Source: Pinus tabuliformis
Taxonomy: Eukaryota > Streptophyta > Pinopsida > Pinales > Pinaceae
Assembly (NCBI GenBank): GCA_031772625.1
Contig: CM062818.1
Coordinates: forward strand, 1,278,552,277-1,278,616,276
Direction of reading: 5' to 3'
Length of the DNA: 64,000 nucleotides
Part shown: in pieces, positions 1-11,340 of the stretch
How positions within the stretch are numbered: position 1 is the first letter of the stretch
How the letters are laid out: the number at the start of each line of letters is the position of its first letter
The notes under the pieces: model-generated
What the model was told of the DNA's origin: nothing
Database searches by the model: none
What the model saw: the letters and a program-made list of their open reading frames with translations, nothing else
Program-made: the position numbers and the translations under genes

Positions 1-1560
1 CCCTGAGCAATAGATTTTTCATGACCCAGTACTACTGTATGGTCTGCCTGAACAGAGTTTGACGACCTCTAGTATGCCCCGAGTTGTTAAGTAATGGCCC
101 TTAGTGTTCCATTAGGATTTCTTCATTTTCCACGTTGCCATTTAACTCTGTTTTCAATATTGCAATTTATGATTTTTACCTATGCTAGGGTGCCTGCATC
201 GTAAGCATGCATTAAGTTCGGCATGAGTTCCTCACTTGTTTTTCTTCCATTTTTTCTCTATGTTTTTCTCGTTGATGCCTCCAGACCCTTCAATTTCTTC
301 TATGTTTACTTACTTGCTCGTCGGCCTCTGTTTCTTGTATGTTTCCCTTCTGCTTTCACCATCTTTTCCTTCAGCAATTTCTTCAGTCCCCACCCCTCAC
401 ATGTTCTTACGTGTTCCTGATGACAAAGCGTCGAAGACTAAAGAGTATAAGAGTTAATACTACTTGTAATGCTTACATAAGTACGTTCATTAAAACCAGT
501 CCTAATTTTTTTCATAACATTCTGCCATTCCTTATTATTCTACTTTACAGCATTGAATCTTCGAGTTTGCTTCTCGAAAACCTAGTTTCCCCCAATTCTC
601 AGCAACATCAAAGTAATCGCTTCTCTCCTTGGCTCTAATCCCCCCTAATACCCATCACTTGGGGTCCCCGTAGAGGTCCCTCTCCACTCTTGTGAGCTGG
701 CCGACAATGAATTGGAATTCTGACTTCGAGAAAGCACGGTTTTGGCACCAAATCCGCCACTAGGGTGAAACCTCCCGACTTGATATGCATCCCTCCCCTT
801 GGCTTTTCTATACTTAGCCTTCCTTTGTCGTCCATCACTACACAGGGTTATAGTGAATAGATTTCCCCCAGCCCTACAAAGCCCCACTGGTATGGATTTC
901 CCCCCTTCCTATTCCCCTACTCCTCTTTCCTTCCTCGTTGGTTTAGGCATCCCCCTAAAAACCAGAGTAGCCTAACAAGGCCTGTCTTTCATTTCCCATT
1001 CACCCCTCTCACCCCCCACTATTTTTGGAGGTGACTGGACCCCCGAAGGTTGATAGAGGAGTCATAGCCTTCTCTCAATCCCTGGCTATAGAATTTCACT
1101 ATGACAGATATCAAATTTTTTCCCCCGGGTTCGAGCAGCCCTCCAAACCCTTCACAAATCCCGTATCCCTCTGCCTTGCATAAAATACAGTCAATTCATG
1201 TCTAGACATTATCAACAGACAATTGAACTCAAATTCATGTATTTTTTCATTTCTTTCAGCAATTAAGAAACCAAACATTATCTTCTTGAGACATGATCAA
1301 CATTTTCCTATTACTTTCAACACCACTCTCCTTGTTTTCCAAACTCTCCTCCAATTTGCGTCATTGGTTCCAAATTTACACTGAGGGGAGCTTAGTTTAC
1401 ATACTAGTTTTGTACCAAGTTGTTGCAGGCAGAGTCCAGATGCTGACAACCGCCCCTTGTCCTACTCTCCTCTTAACTTTCACTCGATGCACTTATCTCT
1501 TGTTCTCGTCTTGCACTTTGCATGCATTCCCCCAACTCTCTCACCACCTTCTTTCTTGGT
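1..1560. other. Gene-free stretch, partly pyrimidine-rich
   Basis: I see no supported gene here. The open frames are short and have no recognisable motif. From about 640 to 1130 the plus strand is unusually rich in C and T, with several runs of CCCC and CCCCC, unlike the AT-rich flanks. This could be the remnant of an element too decayed to name. Confidence 0.5.
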
Positions 1561-2217
1561 TGTTCACCCACCTACTCGTTTTCAATCTTGAGGCATATTC
1601 TCTTGCCTCCTTTTCCTATCTTCTTCCCCTTCCTTCATGTGGTGTCCTCGAATGAACCGCCCACTTACCTTCTTCATTATGCCATCTGTCATAACCTTAA
1701 TCCTTCCAGTTGTCTTGACCATAATTCGTCCAGCTCCAATGACTCTGCACACCCCAATCAGGGGTATTTCAAACAAATATTACTCATATTAAAATTTATA
1801 TAGAAAAAAAAAAAAAAATCATAAATATTTTGAAAAAAAGTTCTAATATTTTTTTTATTGATTTTTTTAATCAAATTTAATTTTATACAGAATTATAATA
1901 AAATTAAATTTGATTAAAAAAAATAAATTAAAAATATTAGAATTTTTTTCAAAATATTTATGATTGTATATATATATATATATATTAATATGAGTAATAT
2001 TTGTTTGAAATACCCCCGATTGGGGTGTGCATATAACTTGGAGCTGGATGAATTATTGTCAGGCCAACTGGAAGGGTTAAGGTTATGAAAAGCGACATAA
2101 TGAAGAAGGTAAGTGGGCGGCTCATTTGAGGACACCACATGAAGGAAGGGGAAGAGGACAGGGAAAGGAGGCAAGTAGAATATACCTCAGGATTGAAAAT
2201 GAGTAGGTGGGTGTTCA
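1561..2217. repeat. Long fold-back (inverted-repeat) element
   Basis: The left arm (about 1561-1886) is the near-perfect reverse complement of the right arm (about 1898-2217), around a spacer of only ~11 bases at 1887-1897. Outer ends read GTTCACCCACCTACTCG on the left and CGAGTAGGTGGGTG-like on the right. The central part is AT-rich (TTAATCAAATTTAATTTTAT against its complement), and the outer ~200 bases are normal-complexity sequence. A short TA repeat at 1967-1984 lies in the right arm only. No convincing target-site duplication is visible outside the arms. A transcript would fold into a hairpin of roughly 300 base pairs. It may be a MITE or fold-back transposon, or an inverted duplication. 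It has no coding capacity. Confidence 0.8.
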
Positions 2218-2494
2218 GATAAACAATTATAAATGGTTTTGACTAAGACATTAGCAAACTCAAACATCATTAAAATGTTTACATCATATATTTAAATAAA
2301 ATTTATGTCTTATTACGATTCAATTCATTTTATTAATAGTCATTGCATGCTAAACTTACTTTCTCATTCAAAATTGACATTAGAAAATATATTGATGGCT
2401 TAACAAATATATGATGTACAAGGATGGGGTGTTATTTACTAAATTTAGTTGCAGTCGATAATATCACAAAAATGAAGCGATTCCAGTTAACTAC

Positions 2495-5150
2495 CATATA
2501 GTTAGACAATTACTCTCTCTCCCTCTCACCCTAGAGATAAAACATCTCCATGGGTAAATCCAATGGAAGGAAGAAGAAAGATAACAAGAACATGCTAGAG
2601 TCATATGAGAAGAAGAGAGAAAAAAATGTATAAGCCTTATATAGGACATTGTGAAGGCTGGTAGAGTGCTACCAACCAAGGAGATTTTTGAGCTAGGTAG
2701 GAACTAGTGGAATTCCTTAGGTATATGCCTGTGAGTTTAAGAGTTATGGGCTGGACTAGAGGGGTCTTGATGTCCATGAACTAATTACTCTAGTCTAGTG
2801 TCAAAGAAAATTATTCTGGAAAGTGAAAGCTCGGTGGAGAGAATTGGACGTAATTTCCATTCTCACAGTTGGGAGGTTCGATCTATTTTCCCAGTGAATG
2901 TCCACCACCAATTTTCGTGAAAGATAAGTAAACTATTTTTGTTCTGACTTTCCAAAGTAGGGTAATGTATCTTTTTGTTACAAAAAGGAAAAAGATTATG
3001 TAGAAATGTGTGATGTAATATGTTATTATATAAATGAACAATGGTTTCGCAGATATGAGTGGTATATTTTGTTGTGGTAGAAGAGAAAAGTGAATTTGTA
3101 GAAAAGTACAGTAGGTCTTGTTGTTATAACAAATGGAATGTGTTTTTTTTGTAGTATTTGTTCATACTGGGAATCAACGTCATTAAGTTTCATTAAGTAA
3201 AAATGTACAAGAACATTCCTTTTCCTTTAATTATGTGGAAATGGAAGATTTTATTCTTACTAAACATAATTGGAACTCAGGTTAGATTTCTTAGTGACCA
3301 AACCACTGAGTTATAATTAGCCATGTGTTTAGTAGGTAGTTTATGCCTAGGTGTATAAGGGGAAAATGGGTCCAGGGAAAATCGAACCCCACACCCATAA
3401 CACTAGAAGTATTGTAATAAGATCTTAAATCATTGAAACTAAGAATACCATTGCATTAATAGTTATATTACTGAACTGATAGAGCGAGGAACCTACCATA
3501 TGGGAAATCTGTGTAGTCAGAACAAGCATTATAAATACTTATAGCTATGAAAAAGGAAAATCAAGCGAGACCATTACAGATAATTTATGTACTATAGAAC
3601 CAAGAATAACTATAAATGGTATTTTTACAAAATTGGAATGAAATCCACAGTAAAAATGACTTTACAACATACATAGGGTCCATTCGTTATTACACTAATA
3701 ATTCACAAAAATAAATTCTCATTGCCTAAGAAAGTGAGTCATGTAAGATAAAAATGAAATTCTGCTAAAACATAAGTAAGATGGAAGCAGTTGACCTGAT
3801 TATAATATTATAAATTGGTAGTTAAGTAAAACATTCAAAGAACCTCTCGAACATAAGGAATGTAATGTTGTAAAATTGATACGATTCCATAGATACTGGT
3901 ATCAAATAAGTCACAACTCTTATCTAAAAAAAACTAGGGATTTTAACCTTTCTAGAATTTATAGTGCAATATATTAAATCCTTGATCTAGAAATTAGAGC
4001 TATACAATTCTGAGGAGAATGCCACTGATTTGGCTTAAAACAAAGTTATGAACCAGAATCTTCACTGAGAACCCTTAGGACATAACCCTAGCTCACGGAA
4101 GCGAGGAGATTTGAAAAATTTAACTTGCAAACTAAATGAACAATCCGTGGACCTAGGAAAGAAAAGGAGCAACTGGTTATATGTTGAAGGCCATAACTAT
4201 TCCAAGAAGTTGGGTTGTAGGGGAAAGGCTCTCACCTACAAATAGAGACCAATACAACTGTAGTAAGGATAACACATCTAGTAAAACAAAAGAAATTGTA
4301 TTTATACCCAACGATGTTATCAAGAGAGCAGAAACATTACATGTAGCCGAGCCTTGACGAAGTAACAAAAGAGAGTCGAAACTCATGAGAATGTGGTTGG
4401 GAAGAGGAACTGGATAAACATCAATTGACCAACATATGTGCCTATCCATTGCAATGAAGTTGCAGGTGGAGCACGATAGGACACAAGGGATTTCCTTGTC
4501 AAGCAAAATTAGTGTCTATAAGATTTAAAAAAAAATATGTTGCAACCTTAACAGTCAAGAGGACAACGTCGTGAAAGAGGCAAGCAAGAGAGCTTACATG
4601 GGTAGATCACCGAGGCCGAATATGCAAGCATGCTTTAATGATCTAAATGAAATGATAGGGTTTCCTAATGAGTTACACATCTCCCTTCCATATTAAAAAA
4701 AGGATCAAATGACTAACAATCATCAGCAAGGGTTAGAATTTGTTACCCTAACTCCCTCTCATTGATCATGCACTGTTGGATTTCCCTTTGTGAAGAATCG
4801 TCGAGATCGTGCTAGATTGTTGCCTGGCCTCTCATCGTCCAAACAATAAGGTACAATAAGTGGTGAATCGAGAACCATCCAAAATGCAACGAAAACCTAG
4901 GCCTTGGAGAATTTGTAATAAATACACCATATAAGCATACCTATTATACTGAAAAAAACTTAGAACATGTAAATGAGTGTCTTAATAGCATAACAACTGT
5001 GAACATAATCCCTAGATTTTTATTCAATCGTTAAAACATTTGTGTAGGGGGTAAGAAAAATTATGATTAAACCTCAGGGTACATAATATCTTTACTAAAT
5101 CATGAAAAGGGGATTTCACTTCATGCAATGGTTCAATCATACCAGAAGGA
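2495..5150 (+). repeat. Dispersed repeat, copy A (gypsy long-LTR fragment)
   Basis: This stretch is colinear with 25855-28612. Shared landmarks include a CTCTCTCCCTCTCACC tract followed by ATAAAACATCTCCATGGG, the phrase GTTGGGAGGTTCGATCTATTTT, and a terminal part rich in TACATAATATCTTTACTAAATCATG. Copy B is preceded by a gypsy polypurine tract and TGTAACACCC, so both copies are probably pieces of a long Ty3/gypsy LTR. Copy A lacks the LTR start and lacks the local tandem duplications found in copy B, so its arrangement looks ancestral there. No coding sequence is convincing. Confidence 0.7.
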
Positions 5151-5924
5151 TATCCGATTTACATAAAAATTAGTAAGTATAAAGAGAGCAGGATTCGACA
5201 CATTTTTGGAATATGGAATCTTCAAGAGGATTACTATCACCTTAAAATATAGAAGTAGTTTTTGAAAATTTGAAAACTTGTGGATGTAGAGGGCTCAATA
5301 ATTTATCAGTTACAAAATCACAATGTTGAATCATAGAATGATTCACTAAATGGTTTATTATATAATCACCTCGCAAATGGAAAGTTAAATAGGATAAAAA
5401 CAAGATGACAAGCGAATTATGGTTGATTGAAATGACTATTAATTGTAAATCCAATATATAAAGATTTGATATAAGTGGTTACAATAGGATGAACATGAAC
5501 AGATGCATGCTAAATTCTGTGGATAGTTTAATAGAATGGATTTTTTTTTATATATAATAAGACCAAATGATACAGCTACAAACTGGAGTAAGAAAAATCT
5601 TAATCAAATCCTTGTTGGTTTGATGCTTTAAAATGAAATGATACCCATGAAAATGAACAACGATATTAAATACTTCTAAGAATATGTTGTCTTAAAGTAG
5701 GTACAGATAGGGTGTGGCCAGTAATTGGAAGGTAGTAAAATAAGGTAACAAAAATGGATGGCTGACACCTAAGAATGTGAAAATCATGTTAGGATGCTTT
5801 TATCCCATTGGCTTAGTGTAGTCTATGCTTTTTGTCATGTGATATGTTGACGTGAAAGGTGCAGCATGCCACCCGACCATGTTACCCAGATAAGTATATT
5901 TAGGAACTTTAGTATGACTTTTAT
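5151..5924. other. No gene seen
   Basis: AT-rich sequence between the dispersed repeat and the gypsy element. I found no reading frame, RNA gene or repeat I can support. The last five bases (5920-5924, TTTAT) are the left target-site duplication of the next element. Confidence 0.5.
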
Positions 5925-6539
5925 TGATCCAGGTGGACGTTGGTGGCCACCCGCATATTCCACTTGGACCCCCACCATTGCCTCTTTCAATTTTTCAGTT
6001 TCCTTAATTGTAGCACAATTTACCATTTTTAGCAGCTTTTCGGGTCGTGAACTTCCGGAGCCATTTTGAGGCCCTAAACGACATTTTTTTGGCAAAATTG
6101 TTGAGTGATTGCTATAGGAATCTCATTCTTCGTTGTATTCCTCGGAGATATGTTTCCAACAAGGTATCATACGCATCAAACAGAGATAATATGACCAAGT
6201 TACTACCCAGGGAGGTTGGCTACCCAACTAACCCCAACGAGGCTCATAAACTCTTGAGGTTACATCTCCTTGGGTAAGGGTTTTGGTGTTTTGAAGTTTT
6301 CTCTTATTTTTCAATAATGAAAAGGCCATTGAACCTCATTGTAACTCAGTTCAGAACCATGTAGCTACCACATCTCTTCTCAGAGATAAGCTACCATCGC
6401 CCGAGCTAGTGTTATTTCCATTCTGTTTGTAAGCATATTTCAGTATTTGATATTAATGAAATGAAGTGTCATTTCTACTGCATCTCTGTATTTATGGTTA
6501 TATTTTTAATTTGTTGCACTCTAGTTTAAATCCAGATTA
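5925..6539 (+). repeat. 5' LTR of the deleted gypsy element
   Basis: Begins TGATCC and ends TTA, where the 3' LTR ends TCA. It aligns throughout with 8795-9402, with many scattered substitutions, so this insertion is much older than the copia element at 10.8 kb. A primer-binding-like sequence follows at once. Confidence 0.85.
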
Positions 6540-6540
6540 G

Positions 6541-6554
6541 TGGTATCCGAGTGG
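6541..6554 (+). promoter_or_regulatory. Degenerate primer-binding site
   Basis: TGGTATCCGAGTGG begins two bases after the 5' LTR. The first seven bases match the initiator-Met tRNA primer site used by plant LTR elements. The remainder has diverged. Confidence 0.55.
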
Positions 6555-6669
6555 TTTTCTCTTTATTTATTTTTTTTGTATGTCCCTAATGAGGCTGGGA
6601 TATAAGGAGTTAGGGCTTGAACTGGTCGAACCTTTGCAAGAGTAGCCTCGAAAATCTTGATGACCTCCC

Positions 6670-7460
6670 ATGGCAGATGAAAAGAAAGACAAGGGGGCAG
6701 GAGATCCTATCAAAATCTTGCTCGAGGAAGCCCTTGAGCGACAAAGGAATGTGATGATGGACAACTTTGCCCAGATCCTTCAGCGACTACCTAGGGGCAC
6801 TGCATCTACTTCCATCAACTACTCTGGAATCACCACACCCTTTAAGGTACAAGTTAACTTTGACATTCCCATATTTGAGGGTCAGATAGATGCAGATGTT
6901 GTAGATAAATGATTGAATCTGCTAGAAGGATATTTTTATGTTCATGATGTTTCCAGCCAAGAAGAGATCACTTTTTCATTTCTTGAAGCTGCCCCCCCAC
7001 GTCAACGACTGGTGGGAAACCTACTGCGAGTAGAAGGATGAAAGTATGACCTCACTATTTTTCAGCAGGACCGACTTGGAATTCATTCCGAGATTCCATC
7101 AAGGAGAAGTACTACACTAACGGAAGCTATGAGGATAAATACATAAAGTGGACCATGTTGCGGAAGGGAAGGAACTAAGACGTGACAGAGTTTACCAATA
7201 TTTTTCATACCCTTCACACAATGTTAGGTATAAATGATTCTGAGAGGCATTTAGTACTCAAATATAGTGGCTGCCTACATAGGTACATCCAGGATGAGAT
7301 GGAGTTCCTGGACATCTCCTCGCTTTGAATTGCTTATCGATATGTTGTCAAGATTGACCAGAATTTTAAGCAAAAGTAGCGAGACTTTGGATCTGTGAAT
7401 CCGAAGAATAAAGTACAAAGACAAGGCAAGGTGACCCAAGACAACTCGTCAAAGCTGTAA
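6670..7460 (+). pseudogene. Gypsy gag, broken
   Basis: The first 80 codons are open from an ATG at 6670. They include a Lys/Asp-rich start and the phrase PFKVQVNFDIPIFEGQIDAD, typical of the N-terminal part of Ty3/gypsy Gag just before the 'DKW-LNLLEGYF' block. That block follows immediately but is entered through a TGA stop at 6910-6912. Beyond it, Gag-like sequence continues to ~7460 with further stops and frame changes. In an active element Gag would form the cytoplasmic virus-like particle. This copy cannot make full-length Gag. Confidence 0.7.
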
Positions 7461-7740
7461 GAAAGAAAACCACCACGAAGTCAAAGAATGACACAAGAAA
7501 CTGGTGTGAGATCCATAAGAGCCACACTCACAACACAAGTGAGTGCCGAGCCAAGCATTCGTTGGTGGATGAGTTGAAGGCTTTAGAATCATATGCATGT
7601 TCTGACCCTAAGTCAGAACCCAACAAGAGGAATGAAAAAGGGAAGTAGATTATTGATGGGGAGCCCAGTGCCACTATTTCCACCACCAAGATCCAGAAGA
7701 ATGAGCCCGAAGATCCATAGGAGGGGGACAATCTTTTCCA

Positions 7741-8302
7741 CTCACAAATGTGGGTGAAGGGTTCACTATTTCAATTCATTCTCGACAGTGGTAGCCAAAA
7801 GAACCTTATTTCAGTAGAGGTCGTGAAGTAGCTAGGCCTATTGACCATAGCACACCTGCGTCCGCACAACATCGGGTGGCTTCACCAAGTATGAGATCTC
7901 TGAGTTAGCCAACAGTGTCACCTTCCCTACAACATCAAGCCCTTCACAGATGAGGTATTGTGTGATGTTTCTCCTCTCGATGTTTGTGATGTATTATTAG
8001 GAAGACCATACTTGTGGAAGCGACATGTTGTATATGTGTTGATACCTCTCTCTATGATTATTTCTTTGGGTAATAAGTTATACAGGATACCAAAGGTAGC
8101 CTCACCTACCACCACCTCTTTAATCTCTACTAAGAAATGCAGTAACATCATCTCCCAGACTAGGAAAATTATTTTCTTTGTAGCTCTCTCTCAAAGTAAG
8201 GGGAAGATCGTAGCCACATCCATGGCCATCAGGAAGGGTTCCTCCACGGATAAGAAGCTCGTGGATACGGTCACGAAAGAATATAGGGACATCTTCTCCT
8301 GA
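7741..8302 (+). pseudogene. Gypsy aspartic protease region, broken
   Basis: Translation shows the retropepsin-like stretch FQFILDSGSQKNLIS, with Asp-Ser-Gly as the catalytic triad, followed by VVKQLGL-type residues. After a frame change comes the CDVLLGRPYLWKRHVVY block (within 7958-8302), typical of plant gypsy protease domains. An open frame then runs to a TGA at 8300-8302. In a working element this protease releases Gag and Pol proteins. Frame breaks around 7850-7950 prevent a continuous product. Confidence 0.65.
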
Positions 8303-8337
8303 CCCATAGGGGTACCGTTGCACTATCAGGTCAAGCA

Positions 8338-8382
8338 TTCGTTTGATCTAACTCCCGGGATTCGTTTGATCTAACTCCCGGG
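8338..8382 (+). repeat. Tandem duplication of 22-23 bp at the deletion zone
   Basis: The phrase ATTCGTTTGATCTAACTCCC with GGG following is present twice in direct succession. It lies exactly where the gypsy reading frame jumps from the protease region to the integrase tail. This is consistent with a replication-slip or end-joining scar, but that origin is inferred. Confidence 0.75.
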
Positions 8383-8463
8383 CCACCTCTACCTAATGGA
8401 TTGATATATCGTCATCCCATTGTGGAAAATTCCATGTACAAGCAGTGACATGATCAACATTGG

Positions 8464-8706
8464 GTGCAACACCAGTTTCTGATGGGCGAAAAATTTTGGT
8501 TTCATTTTCAGAAGGAACACCTTACAAGAGCCCATCAGAAGCTCAGGCCACTCAGATATGGCCCTTACACTATTACTAAGGCTATGGGAAACAAAGCTTT
8601 GGAGCACAACATTCCCCCATTCCTTGGCTTGCACCCAATTTGCAATGTGCAATGCCTTCAACCATGCTTCCCAGCATTACTAGACACATCAGAGACTGCA
8701 AAATAG
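8464..8706 (+). pseudogene. Gypsy integrase C-terminal tail
   Basis: An 80-codon open stretch containing the typical integrase tail order: GEKFWFHFQKEHLTRAHQKLRPLRYGPYTITKAMG, then PPFLGLHPICNVQCLQP and a terminal PALLDTSE. In plant gypsy elements this follows the DDE core and precedes the LTR by a few hundred bases, as here. Nothing of the integrase core or RT is found between it and the protease. It is therefore an orphan tail, not a gene, despite being open. Confidence 0.75.
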
Positions 8707-8782
8707 CTCATTGAGGAACAAGTTCAGCAAAGGTTTCCCCATCTCACGGAGGAACTCCACGCATGGGGACCATTGATTCCTA

Positions 8783-8794
8783 ACGGGGGAGGAA
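8783..8794 (+). promoter_or_regulatory. Polypurine tract
   Basis: ACGGGGGAGGAA lies directly against the 3' LTR start (TGATCC at 8795). This is the expected position for plus-strand DNA priming. Confidence 0.7.
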
Positions 8795-9402
8795 TGATCC
8801 AATTAGATTTTGGTGGCCACCCGCCTATTCCACTTGGACCCCCACCACTGCCTCGTTTAGTTTTTAAATTTCCTTAATTGTAGCACAATTTAGTATTTTT
8901 AGCAATTTTTCAGGTCCTGAACTTCTGGAGTTGTTTTGAGGCCTTAAATGACGGTTTTTTGGAAAACTTCTCGGAGATTTGTAAGGCAATCATTGTTGTA
9001 TTCCTAAGAGAGATATTTCCAAAAAGGTATCATACGCGTCAAACGAAGGTAATATGACCAAGTTACCACCCTAGGAAGTTGGCTGCCTAACTAACCCCAA
9101 CGGGGCCCATAAACTCTTGATGTTACATTTGCTCGGGTTAGGGTTTTGGTTGTTTGGAGTTTTCTCTTATTTTCTAATAATAAAAAGGCCCTTGAGCCTC
9201 ATTGTAACTCAGTTCAGTGGCATGTAGCCGCCACATATCTTCTCAGAGATAAGCTACCATTGCCTGAGTTAATCTTATTTCCATTCTCTTTGTAAGCATA
9301 TTTCAATATTTGATATTAATGAAATGAGGTGTTATTTATGCTACATCTCTATATTTATGGTTATATCTCTAATTTGTTGCGTTCCTATTTAAATCCGGAT
9401 CA
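8795..9402 (+). repeat. 3' LTR of the deleted gypsy element
   Basis: Begins TGATCC and ends GGATCA, so it keeps the canonical TG...CA ends. It pairs with 5925-6539 and is followed by the TTTAT duplication. Confidence 0.85.
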
Positions 9403-9407
9403 TTTAT

Positions 9408-10797
9408 AGATATAAGTGGACTTAGTCGAGTGATTTATCAAAATGAGCCTATGTTTACAAAAACAAAACAAAAAATGTCGAAACAACCACACTAACATGA
9501 TGCACTGAGGCACTTGGTAGGGATGAATGATGCAAGGGGAAATGCTTCAGAGTCATGGCACATGTGACCCTAGATATCTTAATCAGTGAATTGTAGTACT
9601 GGAAGGGGTGTAAACCCAAGTTGTGGGTTGTGAAAACCCATAAGTAATGTGTGTCAGAGTAGTGCAGAGATAAATTTGATAATGTAATTTGTTATCTATC
9701 AAGATTGTAAGCATGCAAGTAAGATTTGCACCCTTGAATTTTCATAGAGGTTTCTTTGAGTATGACATTGTACTTTAAGCGTTGATGGTCTATTTGAAGA
9801 CTTACAGAACAAAAAGGAGGAAAGGAATTAAATAAAAAGAAAATAAATATTCCTTGAATTTAAATAAAAATAATGATGATAATAAATATGATTACTATGG
9901 GGGAAGTTTGATAAGATAATTAGCTAATTCCCATGTTTGGGTAAAAACCCTGATTTTTGTATGAAACAACCCACAAAAATAACATGGACATAATTAGGTT
10001 CCCTTGCATAGGGACAAGATAATATTTACCATGAAAGTAGTGACTTGAAGTGATTGCTCTGGAACTTGGTAATGTTTTGTTGTGACATGTGTGATATCAT
10101 AGAAGTATGGTGGTACCTAAGGAATAAACCATTAATTGCAAGCTATCATTGGAACAAGGTAAGGAACCCTTCCTTGAGACGATAACAAGTATGAATTCTT
10201 GTGTGAGAGTATAATAAGATGAATTATTACCAAATTGGGATATAGATATTATCTATTAATATACCAACGAACATTATATATCAAATATTAAATAAATTAT
10301 TGTTGAATGAAGTGGATAGCAGGCCATGTTTCGATTTATAAAACAAGGGTAACTCGACATGTTTGAAGAGTCCATATGCATACGAGCACCAGAAGGAGAA
10401 ACCCCATGGCTCTATGTCACAAACATAATAACTAAAAAAATAAATTCTTTTACAATTATAACCATAGTGAAATACTGGTTTTACCATATAATATGTTCTG
10501 TGGTAAATGTAATTGTCACTACTATATATTTTTACCATATGATATAACATATACACAGAATGTCGGATTTTCTTGTTCAGTACTGAATTAATAATTTGGA
10601 GATTATAAAGGTTAATAATTTTGCAAACATCACTATAAACAAGTCCTTAAGGTACATTTATTTATTGCACCGAATCCGAATAATCTTGTTGCCAAATCAG
10701 TGGTATTGAGATTTTATTGAAAGTTTAATATTTCTGAATCAGGAAGTACATGCATTGATGCCATTTTGAATTGTTGGGTGCCTAACCGCCCTAGGTT
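9408..10797. other. No gene seen
   Basis: AT-rich sequence with only short, motif-free open frames. It is the left part of the locus into which the copia element inserted; the right part resumes at 16795. Confidence 0.5.
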
Positions 10798-10802
10798 ACC
10801 GG

Positions 10803-11259
10803 TGTAGGAATTTACAGGGTAAGTTCCTCAGAAAGAATACCAAAAGGACACCGCTCACAACCAGATCTCAAATCAATACACCAGTATTTTTGACGTGGTT
10901 AAAACCCTCAGAGTGCAAGGAGGGAAACAGTCCACGGCCTGTCCCAACGTGGGTACAGACAATTTATTAATCAAAGAATGAAAATTTACATAAGCTTCTC
11001 TCATGCACGGATTCCCCGAACAATGACCCTCCATGCGCTTTAAATAGAACTCATGGACCAATCGGGTGTCAAGCCACGGATCAAGTGTCGGTAATACCGA
11101 GGTGAGAGTGAACCGTCGGATCACTACATATCGTGACCGTCGGATTGTAAGTTACAAAAAGTACAACGGTAAAGAAACACACTTTACCTAACTCTAACCT
11201 AACTCTATGCTAGACCAAGTTGAACTTAACTATATCCTATGTGTCGGAATATCCTAACA
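10803..11259 (-). repeat. 3' LTR of the intact copia element
   Basis: Plus-strand ends are TGTAGG and TAACA, so both LTR termini are canonical TG...CA. It appears identical to 16333-16789 over 457 bases. Confidence 0.93.
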
Positions 11260-11269
11260 TCCCCCCTTA
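11260..11269 (-). promoter_or_regulatory. Polypurine tract of the intact copia element
   Basis: On the minus strand this reads TTAAGGGGGGA, immediately upstream of the 3' LTR. It is the usual plus-strand primer site. Confidence 0.75.
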
Positions 11270-11340
11270 AGAACAACTTGGGATAGGATTGAAGGATTTA
11301 CAAATATGACACAATAGGAGAAGGAAGGAGGCACTAGAGC

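Larger units (their letters stand above)
5925..9402 (+). mobile_element. Ty3/gypsy LTR element with RT/RNase H/integrase-core deletion
   Basis: A complete LTR-to-LTR structure of 3478 bases, flanked by a perfect 5 bp duplication TTTAT at 5920-5924 and 9403-9407. LTRs are 5925-6539 and 8795-9402. The internal region is only ~2255 bases. It encodes decayed gag, an aspartic protease region, and then jumps directly to the integrase C-terminal tail. Reverse transcriptase, RNase H and the integrase core, normally about 3 kb, are absent. The element therefore could have moved only with enzymes from a relative, or it was deleted after insertion. The deletion zone contains a tandem duplication of 22-23 bases (8338-8382), a possible repair scar. 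Confidence 0.85.

Noticed and set aside
635..887. Overlapping 67- and 80-codon minus-strand frames with normal-looking composition.
   Set aside because: Two frames compete over the same bases, neither has a recognisable domain, and the C-rich composition favours spurious open frames.
3280..3400. Minus-strand tRNA-like boxes (GGTTCGATTTTCC and CTCAGTGGTTTGG).
   Set aside because: They occur in the wrong order (B box before A box) and are not both preserved in copy B, so they do not support a tRNA or SINE.
4350..4395. TTGACGA followed by GAAACTC, resembling a second hammerhead-like motif in copy A of the dispersed repeat.
   Set aside because: The first core box lacks the leading C (CTTGACGA rather than CTGACGA), no stem II can form between the boxes, no UH cleavage site is placed correctly, and copy B has lost GAAAC.
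4177..4506. 109-codon minus-strand frame with a partly similar frame at 27760-28023.
   Set aside because: Similarity is explained by both lying in copies of the same LTR repeat. No domain motif, and the frame is disrupted in copy B.
10873..11124. 83-codon minus-strand frame present twice (also 16403-16654) with identical protein.
   Set aside because: It lies inside the two identical LTRs of the copia element and has no motif; duplication reflects LTR identity, not a gene family.
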